Shown in pieces: positions 8,062 through 16,952 of a DNA stretch of 64,000 bases. Every line of letters begins with the position of its first letter. Position 1 is the first letter of the stretch. The stretch is taken from assembly GCF_000739775.1 (NCBI RefSeq), contig NZ_BBJH01000015.1:124001-188000 (forward strand), read 5' to 3'. A program made the translations under genes and the position numbers. The notes below the pieces were generated by a model, which saw only the letters and a program-made list of their open reading frames with translations, was not told the origin of the DNA and did no database searches. Origin of the DNA: Paraburkholderia heleia NBRC 101817 (lineage in GTDB: Bacteria; Pseudomonadota; Gammaproteobacteria; Burkholderiales; Burkholderiaceae).

Positions 8062-9132
8062 ATGGCAGGTATGCTGAGCCCGGGCAGCACCGGGCGTGAG
8101 ACCCGTCCCGAAGGCATCAGTCGCGTATGCATGCGGCGCGGGCGGAGTCTGCGCTGGTTCGGTGCCGCACTGCTCGCGTGTGCGGGCTGGATGCCGGTTT
8201 CCCGGGCACTCGCTGCCGATGCGACAGGCTACCCCGACAAGCCGATCCGGCTGGTCGTGGCATATGGCGTAGGCGGTGTCGCGGACAATATCGGCCGTGT
8301 GATTGCTGCGGGGCTCACGCAGGCACTCGGCCAGTCGGTGTACGTGGATAACCGCGGCGGCGGCGGCGGTACGATCGGCGCGACGCTGGTCGCCAAGGCT
8401 GCGCCCGATGGCTATACGCTCCTGCTGACCAGCCCGCCGATGATTGCGGTGGCCCCCCTGCTGATCCCCGGCCTCTATTACAACCCGAGGAAGGACTTTA
8501 CGCCGGTCGGTACGTTCGTGACGACGCCGAACATCCTCGTCGCCAACCCGTCGCTGCCGGTTCATAGCCTGGCCGATCTGGTCGCTTACGCGAGGGGGCC
8601 GGGCAAGAACGATGTGAGCTTTGCCTCAGGCGGGACGGGCAGCACGGGTGATCTTTCGGGACAGATCCTCAACCGGACTGCCGGTATCGACATGACGCCC
8701 ATTCCCTACCGATCGTCCGCGCTCGGTTTTCCGGACGTCATTGCGGGGCGGGTATCGTTCATGTTCGATTCGATCCCGTCGACACTGGGGTTCATCCGTG
8801 CGAAACAGGTTCGACCGATCGTTGTGATGTCGGACCGGCGCTCGCCGCTCCTGCCTGATGTGCCCACTGCGGGTGAAGAGGGTTATCCGTCCGCCACGAT
8901 GCAGTTCTGGATGGGCGTCGAAGGGCCTTCCGGCATGCCCGCTGAGGTCGTGCAAAAACTCAATGCGGCGCTGCGCGCAGCGATGGCGTCCCCCGCAATG
9001 ATCCACAGCCTCGCGAACCTGGGTGCACAGCCGTTTCTGACATCGCCACAGGAGTTCGGTGCATTGCAGGAGCGCGACATCGCACGTTACAAGCCGCTGG
9101 TGCAGCAGATCGGACTGCATGCCGCCGACTAG
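8062..9132 (+). CDS. tctC: Bug/TctC-family tripartite tricarboxylate transporter receptor
   Basis: A periplasmic solute-binding protein of the Bug family. The mature protein begins near DATGYPDKPIRLVVAYGVGG, followed by NRGGGGGTIGATLVAKAAPDGYTLL, a signature of the family. The open frame reaches back to 7924, but AAGGAGG (8047-8053) eight bases before the ATG at 8062 identifies the start; this gives 356 residues with a long, basic signal peptide (RRGRSLRWFGAALLACAGW, cleavage after ALA). The ATG at 8131 is the other option. It probably delivers a carboxylated substrate to the TctBA pair at 1665-3753. Confidence 0.92.
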   Translation: MAGMLSPGSTGRETRPEGISRVCMRRGRSLRWFGAALLACAGWMPVSRALAADATGYPDKPIRLVVAYGVGGVADNIGRVIAAGLTQALGQSVYVDNRGGGGGTIGATLVAKAAPDGYTLLLTSPPMIAVAPLLIPGLYYNPRKDFTPVGTFVTTPNILVANPSLPVHSLADLVAYARGPGKNDVSFASGGTGSTGDLSGQILNRTAGIDMTPIPYRSSALGFPDVIAGRVSFMFDSIPSTLGFIRAKQVRPIVVMSDRRSPLLPDVPTAGEEGYPSATMQFWMGVEGPSGMPAEVVQKLNAALRAAMASPAMIHSLANLGAQPFLTSPQEFGALQERDIARYKPLVQQIGLHAAD

Positions 9133-9295
9133 CGGGCGGCTGTCTGCTTCGAGTGCTGCGCGAAATTTTGATGGATGCGTGGAACACGTCGGGCGCATTC
9201 GGACGAAACCAGAATATGCGGTGCGATCCGGCTATGCGATCTCTACCGGTCGGATGTCGTCGGCCGGTGCTGGCAAATAATCTGGAGTCCAAAAT

Positions 9296-9826
9296 ATGGC
9301 TGCGGGGATGACCATTACCGTGAACGGCAGACAGCATGAGGTGCAGGCGGACGCCGAGACGCCGCTCGTCTATGTGCTGCGCAACGAGATAGGCCTGCAC
9401 GGGACGAAGTTCGGCTGCGGGGTAGCGCAATGCGGCGTGTGCTCGGTCCTGCTGGACGGACAGGAAATTCGCTCGTGCATCATGCCGGTCGGGATGGCGG
9501 TCGGGCATGAGATCACCACGCTCGAAGGCCTCGGTGACGTCTGGGCACAGCGAAAGAAGACATCTGCGGCCACACCGGCGAACGGCGCTGCCGATGGCAA
9601 TCTTCACCCGGTTCAGCAGGCGTGGATCGACCTTCAGGTGCCCCAGTGCGGATATTGCCAGAGCGGGATGATGATCCAGGCTGTGAGCCTGCTCAATACC
9701 AACCCGCGACCCGCACGCGCTGACATCGTGGCGGCCATGCAGGGGCACATCTGCCGGTGCGGCACCCATATGCGTATCATCGCGGCCATCGAGCAGGCTG
9801 CCGGGCAGATGGGCAGGGAGGGATAA
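9296..9826 (+). CDS. (2Fe-2S) subunit of a molybdenum hydroxylase
   Basis: A 176-residue small subunit of the xanthine dehydrogenase family, like IorA of isoquinoline 1-oxidoreductase or NicA of nicotinate dehydrogenase. The plant-type ferredoxin cluster ligands are C41, C46, C49 and C61 (GCGVAQCGVC then RSC); the second cluster is held by QCGYCQSG and CRCG in the C-terminal helical domain. It passes electrons from the molybdenum subunit encoded 3 bp downstream. An insert of about 20 residues (KKTSAATPANGAADG) separates the two domains. No signal peptide is present; export with the Tat-tagged large subunit is likely. Confidence 0.94.
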   Translation: MAAGMTITVNGRQHEVQADAETPLVYVLRNEIGLHGTKFGCGVAQCGVCSVLLDGQEIRSCIMPVGMAVGHEITTLEGLGDVWAQRKKTSAATPANGAADGNLHPVQQAWIDLQVPQCGYCQSGMMIQAVSLLNTNPRPARADIVAAMQGHICRCGTHMRIIAAIEQAAGQMGREG

Positions 9827-9829
9827 GCC

Positions 9830-12097
9830 ATGGCCATGAACGAACTTCACGCCTCGCCGGACCCTGTCGCTTCGCTCAGGCGTCGAGGATTCCTCAAGGC
9901 CGGCGGTGCACTCGTGGTCGCTTTCTGCCTGCCGCTGCCCGGCTCGTGTGCAGAGACGGGCGAGACGTTTCCGAAAGTGCCTCCGGAGCAGCTTGACTCG
10001 TGGCTTGCGATCGCCCAGGACGGCTCTGTGACGGCCTTCACGGGACGCATCGACATGGGCACGGGGGTGCAGACAGTGTTCGTCCAGGCGGTGGCGGAGG
10101 AACTGGATGTCCCCGTGAGCGCCGTGACCTTCATTCTCGGGGATACCGCACGCACGCCGGAGCAGGGCAAATCCACCGCGAGCAACAACATCGCGCGCAA
10201 TCTGCCGCCGTTACGTCAGGCTGCAGCGGAAGCCAGGATGCGACTGTTCGAACTGGCCTCGGCGAAATTCGGCGTCCCTGCCGGGACGCTGACCGCCCGG
10301 GACGGTGTCATCAGCGTGCGCGGCAGCACCCGCAGTATCGGTTACGGGGAATTGATCGGCGGTGGCCGGTTCAATGTGACCCTCGGCGTCAAGGGGACCG
10401 GCAACCAGACGAAACTGATCGGTCGAGCGCCGCTGAAAAAACCGCAGGACTTCAGGGTGCTGGGCAAACCGGTCCCACGGGTGGATATCCCTGCCAAGGT
10501 ACGCGGCGAATGGCAGTACGTCCATGATGTGGTCGTTGACGGCATGCTGCACGGCACGGTCGTGTTGCCGCCGGCACGCGGCATGAAGCTCGTTTCCGTG
10601 GACGGATTTCCGCAGCCGGTACCGGGTGTGGTGAAGGTGGTGACGCGGGGCAATTTTGTCGGCATCGTCGCGCAGACCGAGCAGGCGGCGGTGCGCGCGC
10701 GCAACTCGCTGCGCGTGACATGGGCGCCGGTCACGCACGAGAATTACGACGACATGTACGCTGCGGTTCGACAGACGCGGATCATCAAGCAACACGTAGA
10801 GGGCAACGTCGGCGATGTGAAATCTGCCTTTGCCGGTGCAACGAGTGTGGTCGAAGGGACTTATCTGCTGCCGGTCAATTCGCACGGCATGATGGGGCCT
10901 TCGTGCGCCGTTGCGGACTTCCGCGACGGCGCACTCACGATCTGGTCCGGCACGCAATGGCCGGACGGCACGCGCCGCGACGTGGCCGCGATGCTCGGGC
11001 TGCCGGTCGACGAGGTGCACCTGATCTGGGTCCAGGGCTCGGGCTCGTACGGCCGTCTGGGTGTCGACGACGCGGCGGGGGACGCCGCGCTGCTCTCCCA
11101 GGCGGTGGGCCGGCCGGTGCGCGTTCAGTGGCAACGCGCCGACGAGAACCAGTGGTCCCCGTTCTGTCCGGCTGCCGTGATCGACGTGAAGGGCGGGCTG
11201 GACGCGCACGGCAATATCGTCGCGTGGCAGTTCGAGAACCGCACACCGGGCCATTCCACTGCCGAGCGTGGCAACATCCTCGCCTGGCGCGCGCTCGGGA
11301 CCAATCCGGGACATGATCGCCTCAGTGGCGGCGCCGATAACCCGAGCTATGACATTCCCAATCTGCACGTCGTCACCCGCTACACCGACGAGATCGTGCG
11401 GGCGATCTACATGCGCTCGGTGGCAGGCATCCAGAACACGTTCGCGATCGAAAGCCATATGGACGATCTCGCCGCGAAGGCGGGTATCGACCCGGTCGAG
11501 TTCCGGCTGCGCCACACGAAGAATGCCCGATCGAGAAAGGTGATCGAGACGGTGGCACAGAAGGCAGGCTGGAAGCCGTCGCAGAAGCCAGTCGTGAATG
11601 GCGACCTGATCGAGAGCCGCGGCATCGCGGCGCTGTGCGCGGGCGACGGTAAGCTCGAGAACCACGGTGCCTGGGGCAATCTTGCGACGGTCGTCGACAT
11701 CGTGCTGGACCGGCGCACGGGCATGATCCGCGTGAAGCGTGCATTCGTTGCCATCGATGCGGGCCGTATCGCCAATCCGGATGGGCTGCGCGCGCAGGCC
11801 GAAGGCGGCACGATCATGGGCATCAGCCGGGCGCTGAAGGAGCAGGTGCTGTTTCGCGGCGGCGCGGTGGCTTCGGCAGACTGGCTGACCTACCCGGTCC
11901 TGCAGTTCAGCGACGTACCAGAGACGCTCGAGGTCGTGCTCATCGACACGGATAACCCGCCGCTCGGCGCGGGCGAGGTGCCCAACGTGACGCCCGCCGG
12001 CGCCATCGGCAACGCGGTTTTTGCGGCGACGGGCGTACGCATTCATGAGCTGCCGATGACGCCGGAGAAGATCAAGGCGGCGTTCGCCGAGACCTGA
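9830..12097 (+). CDS. Molybdopterin-binding large subunit of a cytochrome-c-linked Mo hydroxylase
   Basis: A 755-residue IorB-like single-chain molybdenum subunit that hydroxylates an N-heterocycle or oxidises an aldehyde with water as oxygen donor. A twin-arginine motif (LRRRGFLKAGG, residues 19-29) and hydrophobic segment indicate Tat export to the periplasm. The expected active-site glutamate is in the C-terminal LGAGEV motif (E716). GRIDMGTGVQT near residue 76 and GSGSYGRLGVDDAAGDAA near residue 403 are typical cofactor-domain stretches. GGGAGG before the ATG is the ribosome site. The downstream triheme cytochrome is the likely electron acceptor. Substrate is unknown; nearby decarboxylase and ring-amidase-type genes suggest an N-heteroaromatic acid. 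Confidence 0.92.
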   Translation: MAMNELHASPDPVASLRRRGFLKAGGALVVAFCLPLPGSCAETGETFPKVPPEQLDSWLAIAQDGSVTAFTGRIDMGTGVQTVFVQAVAEELDVPVSAVTFILGDTARTPEQGKSTASNNIARNLPPLRQAAAEARMRLFELASAKFGVPAGTLTARDGVISVRGSTRSIGYGELIGGGRFNVTLGVKGTGNQTKLIGRAPLKKPQDFRVLGKPVPRVDIPAKVRGEWQYVHDVVVDGMLHGTVVLPPARGMKLVSVDGFPQPVPGVVKVVTRGNFVGIVAQTEQAAVRARNSLRVTWAPVTHENYDDMYAAVRQTRIIKQHVEGNVGDVKSAFAGATSVVEGTYLLPVNSHGMMGPSCAVADFRDGALTIWSGTQWPDGTRRDVAAMLGLPVDEVHLIWVQGSGSYGRLGVDDAAGDAALLSQAVGRPVRVQWQRADENQWSPFCPAAVIDVKGGLDAHGNIVAWQFENRTPGHSTAERGNILAWRALGTNPGHDRLSGGADNPSYDIPNLHVVTRYTDEIVRAIYMRSVAGIQNTFAIESHMDDLAAKAGIDPVEFRLRHTKNARSRKVIETVAQKAGWKPSQKPVVNGDLIESRGIAALCAGDGKLENHGAWGNLATVVDIVLDRRTGMIRVKRAFVAIDAGRIANPDGLRAQAEGGTIMGISRALKEQVLFRGGAVASADWLTYPVLQFSDVPETLEVVLIDTDNPPLGAGEVPNVTPAGAIGNAVFAATGVRIHELPMTPEKIKAAFAET

Positions 12098-12108
12098 GCG
12101 CACGCGCA

Positions 12109-12124
12109 GATCCGGTACCGGATC
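12109..12124. repeat. 16-bp perfect palindrome between Mo subunit and cytochrome genes
   Basis: GATCCGGTACCGGATC reads the same on both strands, and in RNA could form a 6-bp stem with a GTAC loop. It lies just after the Mo subunit stop codon and could be an RNA processing or protective hairpin that sets the relative amounts of the two products, or chance. Confidence 0.3.
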
Positions 12125-12197
12125 GCCTCGGCTGCAGACCGGGTGGCAAGGCGCGTATGCATTGGTTGCCCGATTACAAGAACCCGCAAAGGCAGGC

Positions 12198-13523
12198 ATG
12201 AAACCCCTGAGACTGATGTATGCGGCCGCGCTGGGCGCGGCGATGATCCTTGCCATGAACCCTGGCCTTGCAGCCGGGCAGTTATCCGTACAGCCGGCCG
12301 CACAGCTCGGCGGAGAACCGCGGGGTGCGTACCTCGCGCGGGCTGCGGACTGTGTGGCCTGCCATTCGGCTCCGGGGGGCAGGCCGTTTGCTGGCGGGCT
12401 GAAGATGGGCACCCCGCTCGGCAACATTTTCAGCACCAACATCACCCCGGACGCGCAGACGGGAATCGGCAGCTACAGCCTTGCCGATTTCGATCGCGCC
12501 GTGCGTCAGGGCGTGGCGAAGGACGGGCACCAGCTGTATCCGGCGATGCCTTATCCGTCGTATGCCAGGATCAGCGACGCCGATCTCGCCGCGCTCTATG
12601 GCTACTTCATGCATGAAGTGACGCCTGTCCACCAGCAGAACCGGGCGAGCGAGATCCGGTGGCCGCTGAACGTGCGATGGCCGCTTGCCGTCTGGAACCG
12701 GCTCTTTGTCGATTCTCATCCGTATCGGGCCGATCCGGCGCACGATGCGCAGTGGAATCGCGGTGCGTATCTGGTGCAGAGCCTGGGCCACTGCGGAGCG
12801 TGCCACACGCCTCGCGGCGTAGCCTTCGAGGAGGAGACGACTGGGGGCAACGACAGTGCGTTCCTGGGCGGGGCAACGCTCGATGGCTGGACGGCGAGTG
12901 ATCTCCGCGGCGATCAGGCGACGGGTCTCGGCCGCTGGAGCAAGGCCGACATCGTCGCGTTCCTGAAGGACGGCGGCAACGCGCACGCATCCGTGTTCGG
13001 TTCCATGATCGACGTCTACAACAACAGCTCGCAGTTCCTCACGGACGACGACCTGGATGCGATTGCGACCTATCTCAAATCGCTGCCTCCGCGGCATCCC
13101 GGGCAGACCTGGACCTACGACGATACCGCCGCGCGGACGCTGAAACAGGGCGACCTCAGGATGCCGGGCGCCGAAACGTTCCGCACGCAGTGCGCAAGCT
13201 GTCATGGCATCGACGGGAAAGGGCTGGGACGGCGTCTGCCATCGCTCGCGGGCAATCCGAACGTCCTGGCGGCGGATCCGTCGTCGGTCGTCGACCTGAT
13301 TCTCAACGGCTCGCAGCGCGTCGTGCGCCACGGTGTGCCGGACAGCTACCGGATGGCTCCGTTCAGGCTTCAGTTGAGCGACGAGGAGATTGCGGACCTG
13401 GCGACCTGGGTGCGGCAGGCGTGGGGCAATCATGCCGGCGCCGTTACCCAGTCCGATGTGGCAAAGCTGCGCGCGTCGACTGACATGAGCAGCGATCAGG
13501 TGATTATCCTGAAGATGCGATAA
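12198..13523 (+). CDS. Triheme c-type cytochrome, electron acceptor of the Mo hydroxylase
   Basis: A 441-residue exported cytochrome c with three CXXCH haem sites at C52 (CVACH), C199 (CGACH) and C332 (CASCH), the layout of the cytochrome subunits of membrane alcohol/aldehyde dehydrogenases and of nicotinate dehydrogenase-type Mo enzymes. A signal peptide precedes residue 27. Distal methionine ligands are plausible in KMGTPLGNIFSTNITPD and the equivalent region of each domain. The ATG at 12198 with AAAGGCAGG upstream is preferred over an in-frame TTG at 12162. It would carry electrons from the periplasmic Mo hydroxylase to the respiratory chain. Confidence 0.93.
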   Translation: MKPLRLMYAAALGAAMILAMNPGLAAGQLSVQPAAQLGGEPRGAYLARAADCVACHSAPGGRPFAGGLKMGTPLGNIFSTNITPDAQTGIGSYSLADFDRAVRQGVAKDGHQLYPAMPYPSYARISDADLAALYGYFMHEVTPVHQQNRASEIRWPLNVRWPLAVWNRLFVDSHPYRADPAHDAQWNRGAYLVQSLGHCGACHTPRGVAFEEETTGGNDSAFLGGATLDGWTASDLRGDQATGLGRWSKADIVAFLKDGGNAHASVFGSMIDVYNNSSQFLTDDDLDAIATYLKSLPPRHPGQTWTYDDTAARTLKQGDLRMPGAETFRTQCASCHGIDGKGLGRRLPSLAGNPNVLAADPSSVVDLILNGSQRVVRHGVPDSYRMAPFRLQLSDEEIADLATWVRQAWGNHAGAVTQSDVAKLRASTDMSSDQVIILKMR

Positions 13524-13659
13524 CGCTTTGGGTCGATGGGTTGCGCATCGGCCGCAATAAAAGCATGCGGCGGCTGCAGGCGTCATGCATGTCGACGCGT
13601 GCAGTTGCCTGGCGGGTCGGCCCGGGACGGCCTTTAGCATGCCTCGGGCCTGCGGCCGG

Positions 13660-14471
13660 TCAATCCGGCTTGAGCTGAAGATTGCCGGGCTGACGCTTCT
13701 CGATCGAATACTTGAGCAGGGCGGCCGCCCGGAAGACGCCGTGCGCGAACTTGCCGTAGGGCAGCGTCAGGAACAGTCCCGTCACAACACCCAGGTGGAC
13801 TGCGAGCAGCAGGCTCATCGCGGCACTGTCGCGCAGCGCGAGCAGCAGGAGGCCCGTTGCCGCCGCGAGCAGCAGCAAGGCGATGAAGCCGCGGTCCATG
13901 GGGCGCTGGGCCGGATCGCCCTGGCATGGATCGCGTCGCAGGTTCAGCCAGAGTAGCCCGGCGGGACCTGCGAGCAATCCCAGGCCACCGAGTGCCCCAA
14001 GCATGACGGGCAGGCTCAGAAGCGGATACGGAGCCGGATAGCTGAGCAGATAGTCGTAGATCGTGCCGACGCAGGTTGCCGCAAAGCACAGCATGAACCC
14101 GTAAAAGGTCAGATGGTGGAAGCGCCGGCGCGCGAGCGAGAATGCATCGTCCTCGTTATTGCAGCCCTTGCCGTGGCCACCGCCCAGATAGCGCAGGCGC
14201 AGCGCGTCGTGGGCCGCTTCCGCCACTGCGGCACGGGTAGCAGCGCCCGGTGTGACGCCGCGCCAGAAGCGGGTCACACCGATTCCCAGCGCCAGTAGGG
14301 CGTACAGGAACACGACACCGAACAGCCACGCGAGCAGGTCGTGGGGGAATACCGCGTAGAAGTTGCCCGCGAGCGGGCCACGCAGCAGGCCGCCACCCAT
14401 GCCGGCGGCCAGGCGAAGTCGGTGTAGGTGTCGAGCCGCACCTTCGCCATGGCCTGCGGCACGTTGACCGC
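13660..14471 (-). pseudogene. tcuB: Remnant of tricarballylate utilisation protein B
   Basis: TcuB is a membrane protein that reoxidises TcuA; full proteins (about 350 to 380 residues) have an N-terminal ferredoxin-like Fe-S domain and a C-terminal cytochrome-b-like membrane domain. Here the Fe-S domain is gone. The remnant begins with [20 protein letters not shown] (frame A, 14471 down to about 14405), then a second junction near 14395-14409 shifts the frame into [18 protein letters not shown] and the membrane domain (frame B to 13660, about four segments). The missing stretch at the second junction corresponds to a first transmembrane segment. Loss of the Fe-S cysteines makes a working TcuB very unlikely. 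Confidence 0.82.
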
Positions 14472-15727
14472 GAATTCTCGCTCGGGCGGTCGTTAAAGCG
14501 TACGGCAGCGGTTTCGTCGACCTTCAGGCCCAGGTAGGTGAAGGTGATGCCGGGACGGACCGCATACGCGTAGAACGGTGCGGTATCGATCGGACGGGCC
14601 CAGTGAGTCTTGGCCGGATTGAGCCCCTCGGTGTGGCAATCGTCGAGTACCGTATGATCGAACGTGCCGCTACGACACGCGGCGTTGTATTCGCCGACGG
14701 TCTGCAGGAAGCGGGTTTCGTCCAGGCCGATCTCGCGCGCGAGCCCGGAGAGGGTGTCTGACTGGATGCCGGGAAAGACCGGCGGCATGAAGCGGCCGAC
14801 GGCCTTCGCGTCGATGATCGAATAGGCGACCTGGCCGGGCTGCATCGCAGTCAGACGGCCCCAGATCGCGTAGCGCTTGGGCCAGAAGTCTTCGCCTTCG
14901 TCATAGAAGCGCTGCGCGTCGCGATTGACGACGATGCCGAGCGACACGCAGTCGATGCGCGTGCAGATGCCGCCGTCATAGAGCGGCGCGCGTGCATCGA
15001 TGGCCACGCAATGCCCCTGCGACGGATCGCCGATGATGTCCGCACCCGCGTTCATCATGAACTTCAGCAGCACCCCCTGATTGAAGCGCGTGCCGCGAAT
15101 CAGGATCTGCTCACCGGGCCACTCGCCGCGCTCATTCTGTCCCCACGCTTCGCGAAGCCATTCGCGGTTCGATTCGAAACCGCCGCAGGCCAGAACGCAA
15201 CTGCGCGCCTCGATACGTTCGCCTTTGCAGTACGCGGCGATGAAACGCCCGCCGTCGCCCAGTTCCAGCGAGGCGACCGGACTCTCGTAGCGGATCGCGA
15301 CGCCCAGTTGCTCGGCGCTTCGATAATAGGCGTTGACGAGTGCCTTCCCGCCCCCCATGAAAAACGCGTTGGTACGCGAGAGGTGCAGGGTGCCCGACAG
15401 CGGCGGCTGGAAATTCACGCCGTGACGGCGCATCCAGCCGCGGCAGGATGACGAGTGGCGGATGACGAGCCTCGCCAGATGCTCGTTGGTGATGCCGCCC
15501 GTGACCTTGAGCAGGTCCTGCCAGAATTCCTCTTCAGGATAGGCATCGAGCAGCACGTCCTGCGGCTCGTCGTGCATGCATCGCAGGTTGCGGGTGTGCT
15601 GCGAGTTGCCGCCGCGCCACTCGCGCGGCGACGCTTCGAGGAGCAGGACGCTTGCGCCTGCTTCGCGTGCGGTCAATGCCGCACACAGGGCGGCATTGCC
15701 GCCGCCGATTACCAGTACGTCGATCAT
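14472..15727 (-). pseudogene. tcuA: 3'-truncated tricarballylate dehydrogenase
   Basis: An FAD-dependent tricarballylate dehydrogenase (FAD_binding_2/fumarate reductase family). The N-terminal FAD site is intact (DVLVIGGGNAALCAALTARE), as are the GGNSQHTRNLRCMHDE and GGFESNREWL stretches. Reading is normal to [11 protein letters not shown] (about 416 residues), where the expected C-terminal GE..AGN...GYTAG..FG-type FAD segment should follow; instead the DNA joins inside tcuB at a GAGAATTC shared by both genes (14472-14479). About 50 residues of TcuA are lost and the frame continues as nonsense into tcuB. The start ATG at 15727 matches the family; the in-frame extension to 15787 does not. Confidence 0.85.
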
Positions 15728-15753
15728 GGGGAGAGTTGTCGTCGTTGCCAGTG

Positions 15754-16146
15754 TCACACTGTAGACACCCTCCCCGGGCCGAGCCATCGGGCGACATGCA
15801 AGGGGGCTTCACGATTTGTGAAGGGTGGCCCCGGCCAGTGTCCGTCCGTAACAAGGTCGGCAGCCACCTGTGCGAGCAGCACGCGCACCGCGAGCGCTGC
15901 CGGAGAAAGCTCGTCGTCGGACAGGCTCGCCAGCAGGTTGGGGCGATGCAGGAAGTCGTCGATCCCCGCATCGGTCGGAACAACACCCGTTGCGGTACGG
16001 GTGAGAAGGCGGGTGGCGAGTTCGCTTTCGAGACGGCTGATCTGCTGGCTGAGCGCCGAGGTGACCATGCCGAGTTCGGCGGCCGCGCGGTCGAGTCCAC
16101 CGTGCTCGACGACCTTGATGAAATAACGCAACTGCCTCAATTCCAT
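15754..16146 (-). pseudogene. tcuR: Internally deleted LysR regulator of the tcu locus
   Basis: A 130-residue protein made of a complete LysR helix-turn-helix (MELRQLRYFIKVVEHGGLDR to VVPTDAGI, residue 62) joined in frame to what looks like the very C-terminal end of a LysR protein (RPNLLASLSDDELSPAALAV). The co-inducer-binding domain of about 170 residues is missing; the junction lies near 15955-15965. Intact TcuR-like proteins are about 300 residues. It sits 26 bp before tcuA on the same strand, as expected for tcuR. The product may still bind DNA without responding to a ligand. Confidence 0.8.
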
Positions 16147-16295
16147 GAGCGGTTTCCCTGCGGCCTCATTCCTGGAAGCGGCTAGTGTCGCATGCGGTGC
16201 ACTGCGCGGCGAAGGGCCGGTTCCGGGCTCGCGCAGCCGCTCGCACGGCGGGCGAGGCGTCGCCGGTTTCTTCATGAACTTATCGTGTACACCGA

Positions 16296-16330
16296 TTAAT
16301 GGGCAAAAACTACTTGTTTGTGCCCATTAA
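16296..16330. promoter_or_regulatory. Perfect 10-bp inverted repeat, putative operator of the TPP operon
   Basis: TTAATGGGCA, 15 bases, TGCCCATTAA: two perfect 10-bp arms. It lies between the tcuR remnant (minus) and the TPP-enzyme operon (plus), 77 bp before the latter's start codon. The left half plus the following AAAA is shared with the Bug-receptor promoter block (AATGGGCAAAAA at 7813). This looks like a regulator binding site common to the catabolic genes. Confidence 0.6.
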
Positions 16331-16406
16331 ATGGCGGACTTAGCATGCGTGTACCGCACTGGCAGCCGTTGCCGTGCAATACGAGGCATCCAGAATAGGA
16401 AACCGC

Positions 16407-16940
16407 ATGTCCGTTCAACCACCCGCCGGGACCTGGGCCGAGATTGTCGTCCAGGTATTGAAATCCAACGAAGTGCGGCTCGTGACCTACGTGCCCGACA
16501 ACGTGCTGCGACCGCTGATCGAAGCCGTAGAAGCCGATCCGTATTTCACTGTGATCTGCCCGGCGCGCGAAGAGGAGGCTGCCGGGATTACGGTCGGCGC
16601 CTACATGGCCGGCATGCGCGGCATCACGCTGATGCAGACGAGTGGCTTCGCGACCTTGCCCAACGCGCTGGCTTCGCTCGTGCGCCCTTACCAGCTGCCG
16701 CTCGTGATGCTGATCTCCGAGCGCGGCACGCTGGGCGATTTCCAGCTCGGGCAGGCGGTTGTATGCCGCACGATGCGCCCCGTGCTCACGTCGCTCGGCA
16801 TCGAGCACTTCGCCATCGAGCGGCTTGACGACGTCGAGTTCGTGGTCGACCGCATGATCAAGCAGGCGTTTTCGACGCAGGAGCCGGCCGCGATCATCCT
16901 CTCTCCGCTGCTCACGAAAAAGAGCAACACGTCCCACTGA
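16407..16940 (+). CDS. TPP-dependent decarboxylase, alpha (PYR-domain) subunit, ComD-like
   Basis: A 177-residue protein equal to the N-terminal pyrimidine-binding domain of TPP enzymes, resembling the alpha subunit of sulfopyruvate decarboxylase (ComD) and the first half of phosphonopyruvate decarboxylase. The conserved activating glutamate is in CPAREEEAAGITVGAYMAG. The start at 16407 has AGGAAA upstream; an earlier ATG at 16374 is less likely. The cofactor diphosphate-binding half is encoded by the next gene, so the active enzyme is a split heteromer that decarboxylates a 2-oxo acid to an aldehyde. The substrate could be an alpha-keto acid from the island's pathway. Confidence 0.85.
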   Translation: MSVQPPAGTWAEIVVQVLKSNEVRLVTYVPDNVLRPLIEAVEADPYFTVICPAREEEAAGITVGAYMAGMRGITLMQTSGFATLPNALASLVRPYQLPLVMLISERGTLGDFQLGQAVVCRTMRPVLTSLGIEHFAIERLDDVEFVVDRMIKQAFSTQEPAAIILSPLLTKKSNTSH

Positions 16941-16952
16941 AGGCGATTACCC

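Noticed and set aside
10211..12445. 744-codon open frame on the minus strand
   Set aside because: It is antisense to the Mo hydroxylase large subunit, which has full family motifs.
14156..15787. A genuine 543-residue TcuA-like fusion protein
   Set aside because: After about residue 436 the frame reads tcuB DNA out of phase as arginine/proline-rich nonsense, so it is a truncated gene, not a new architecture.
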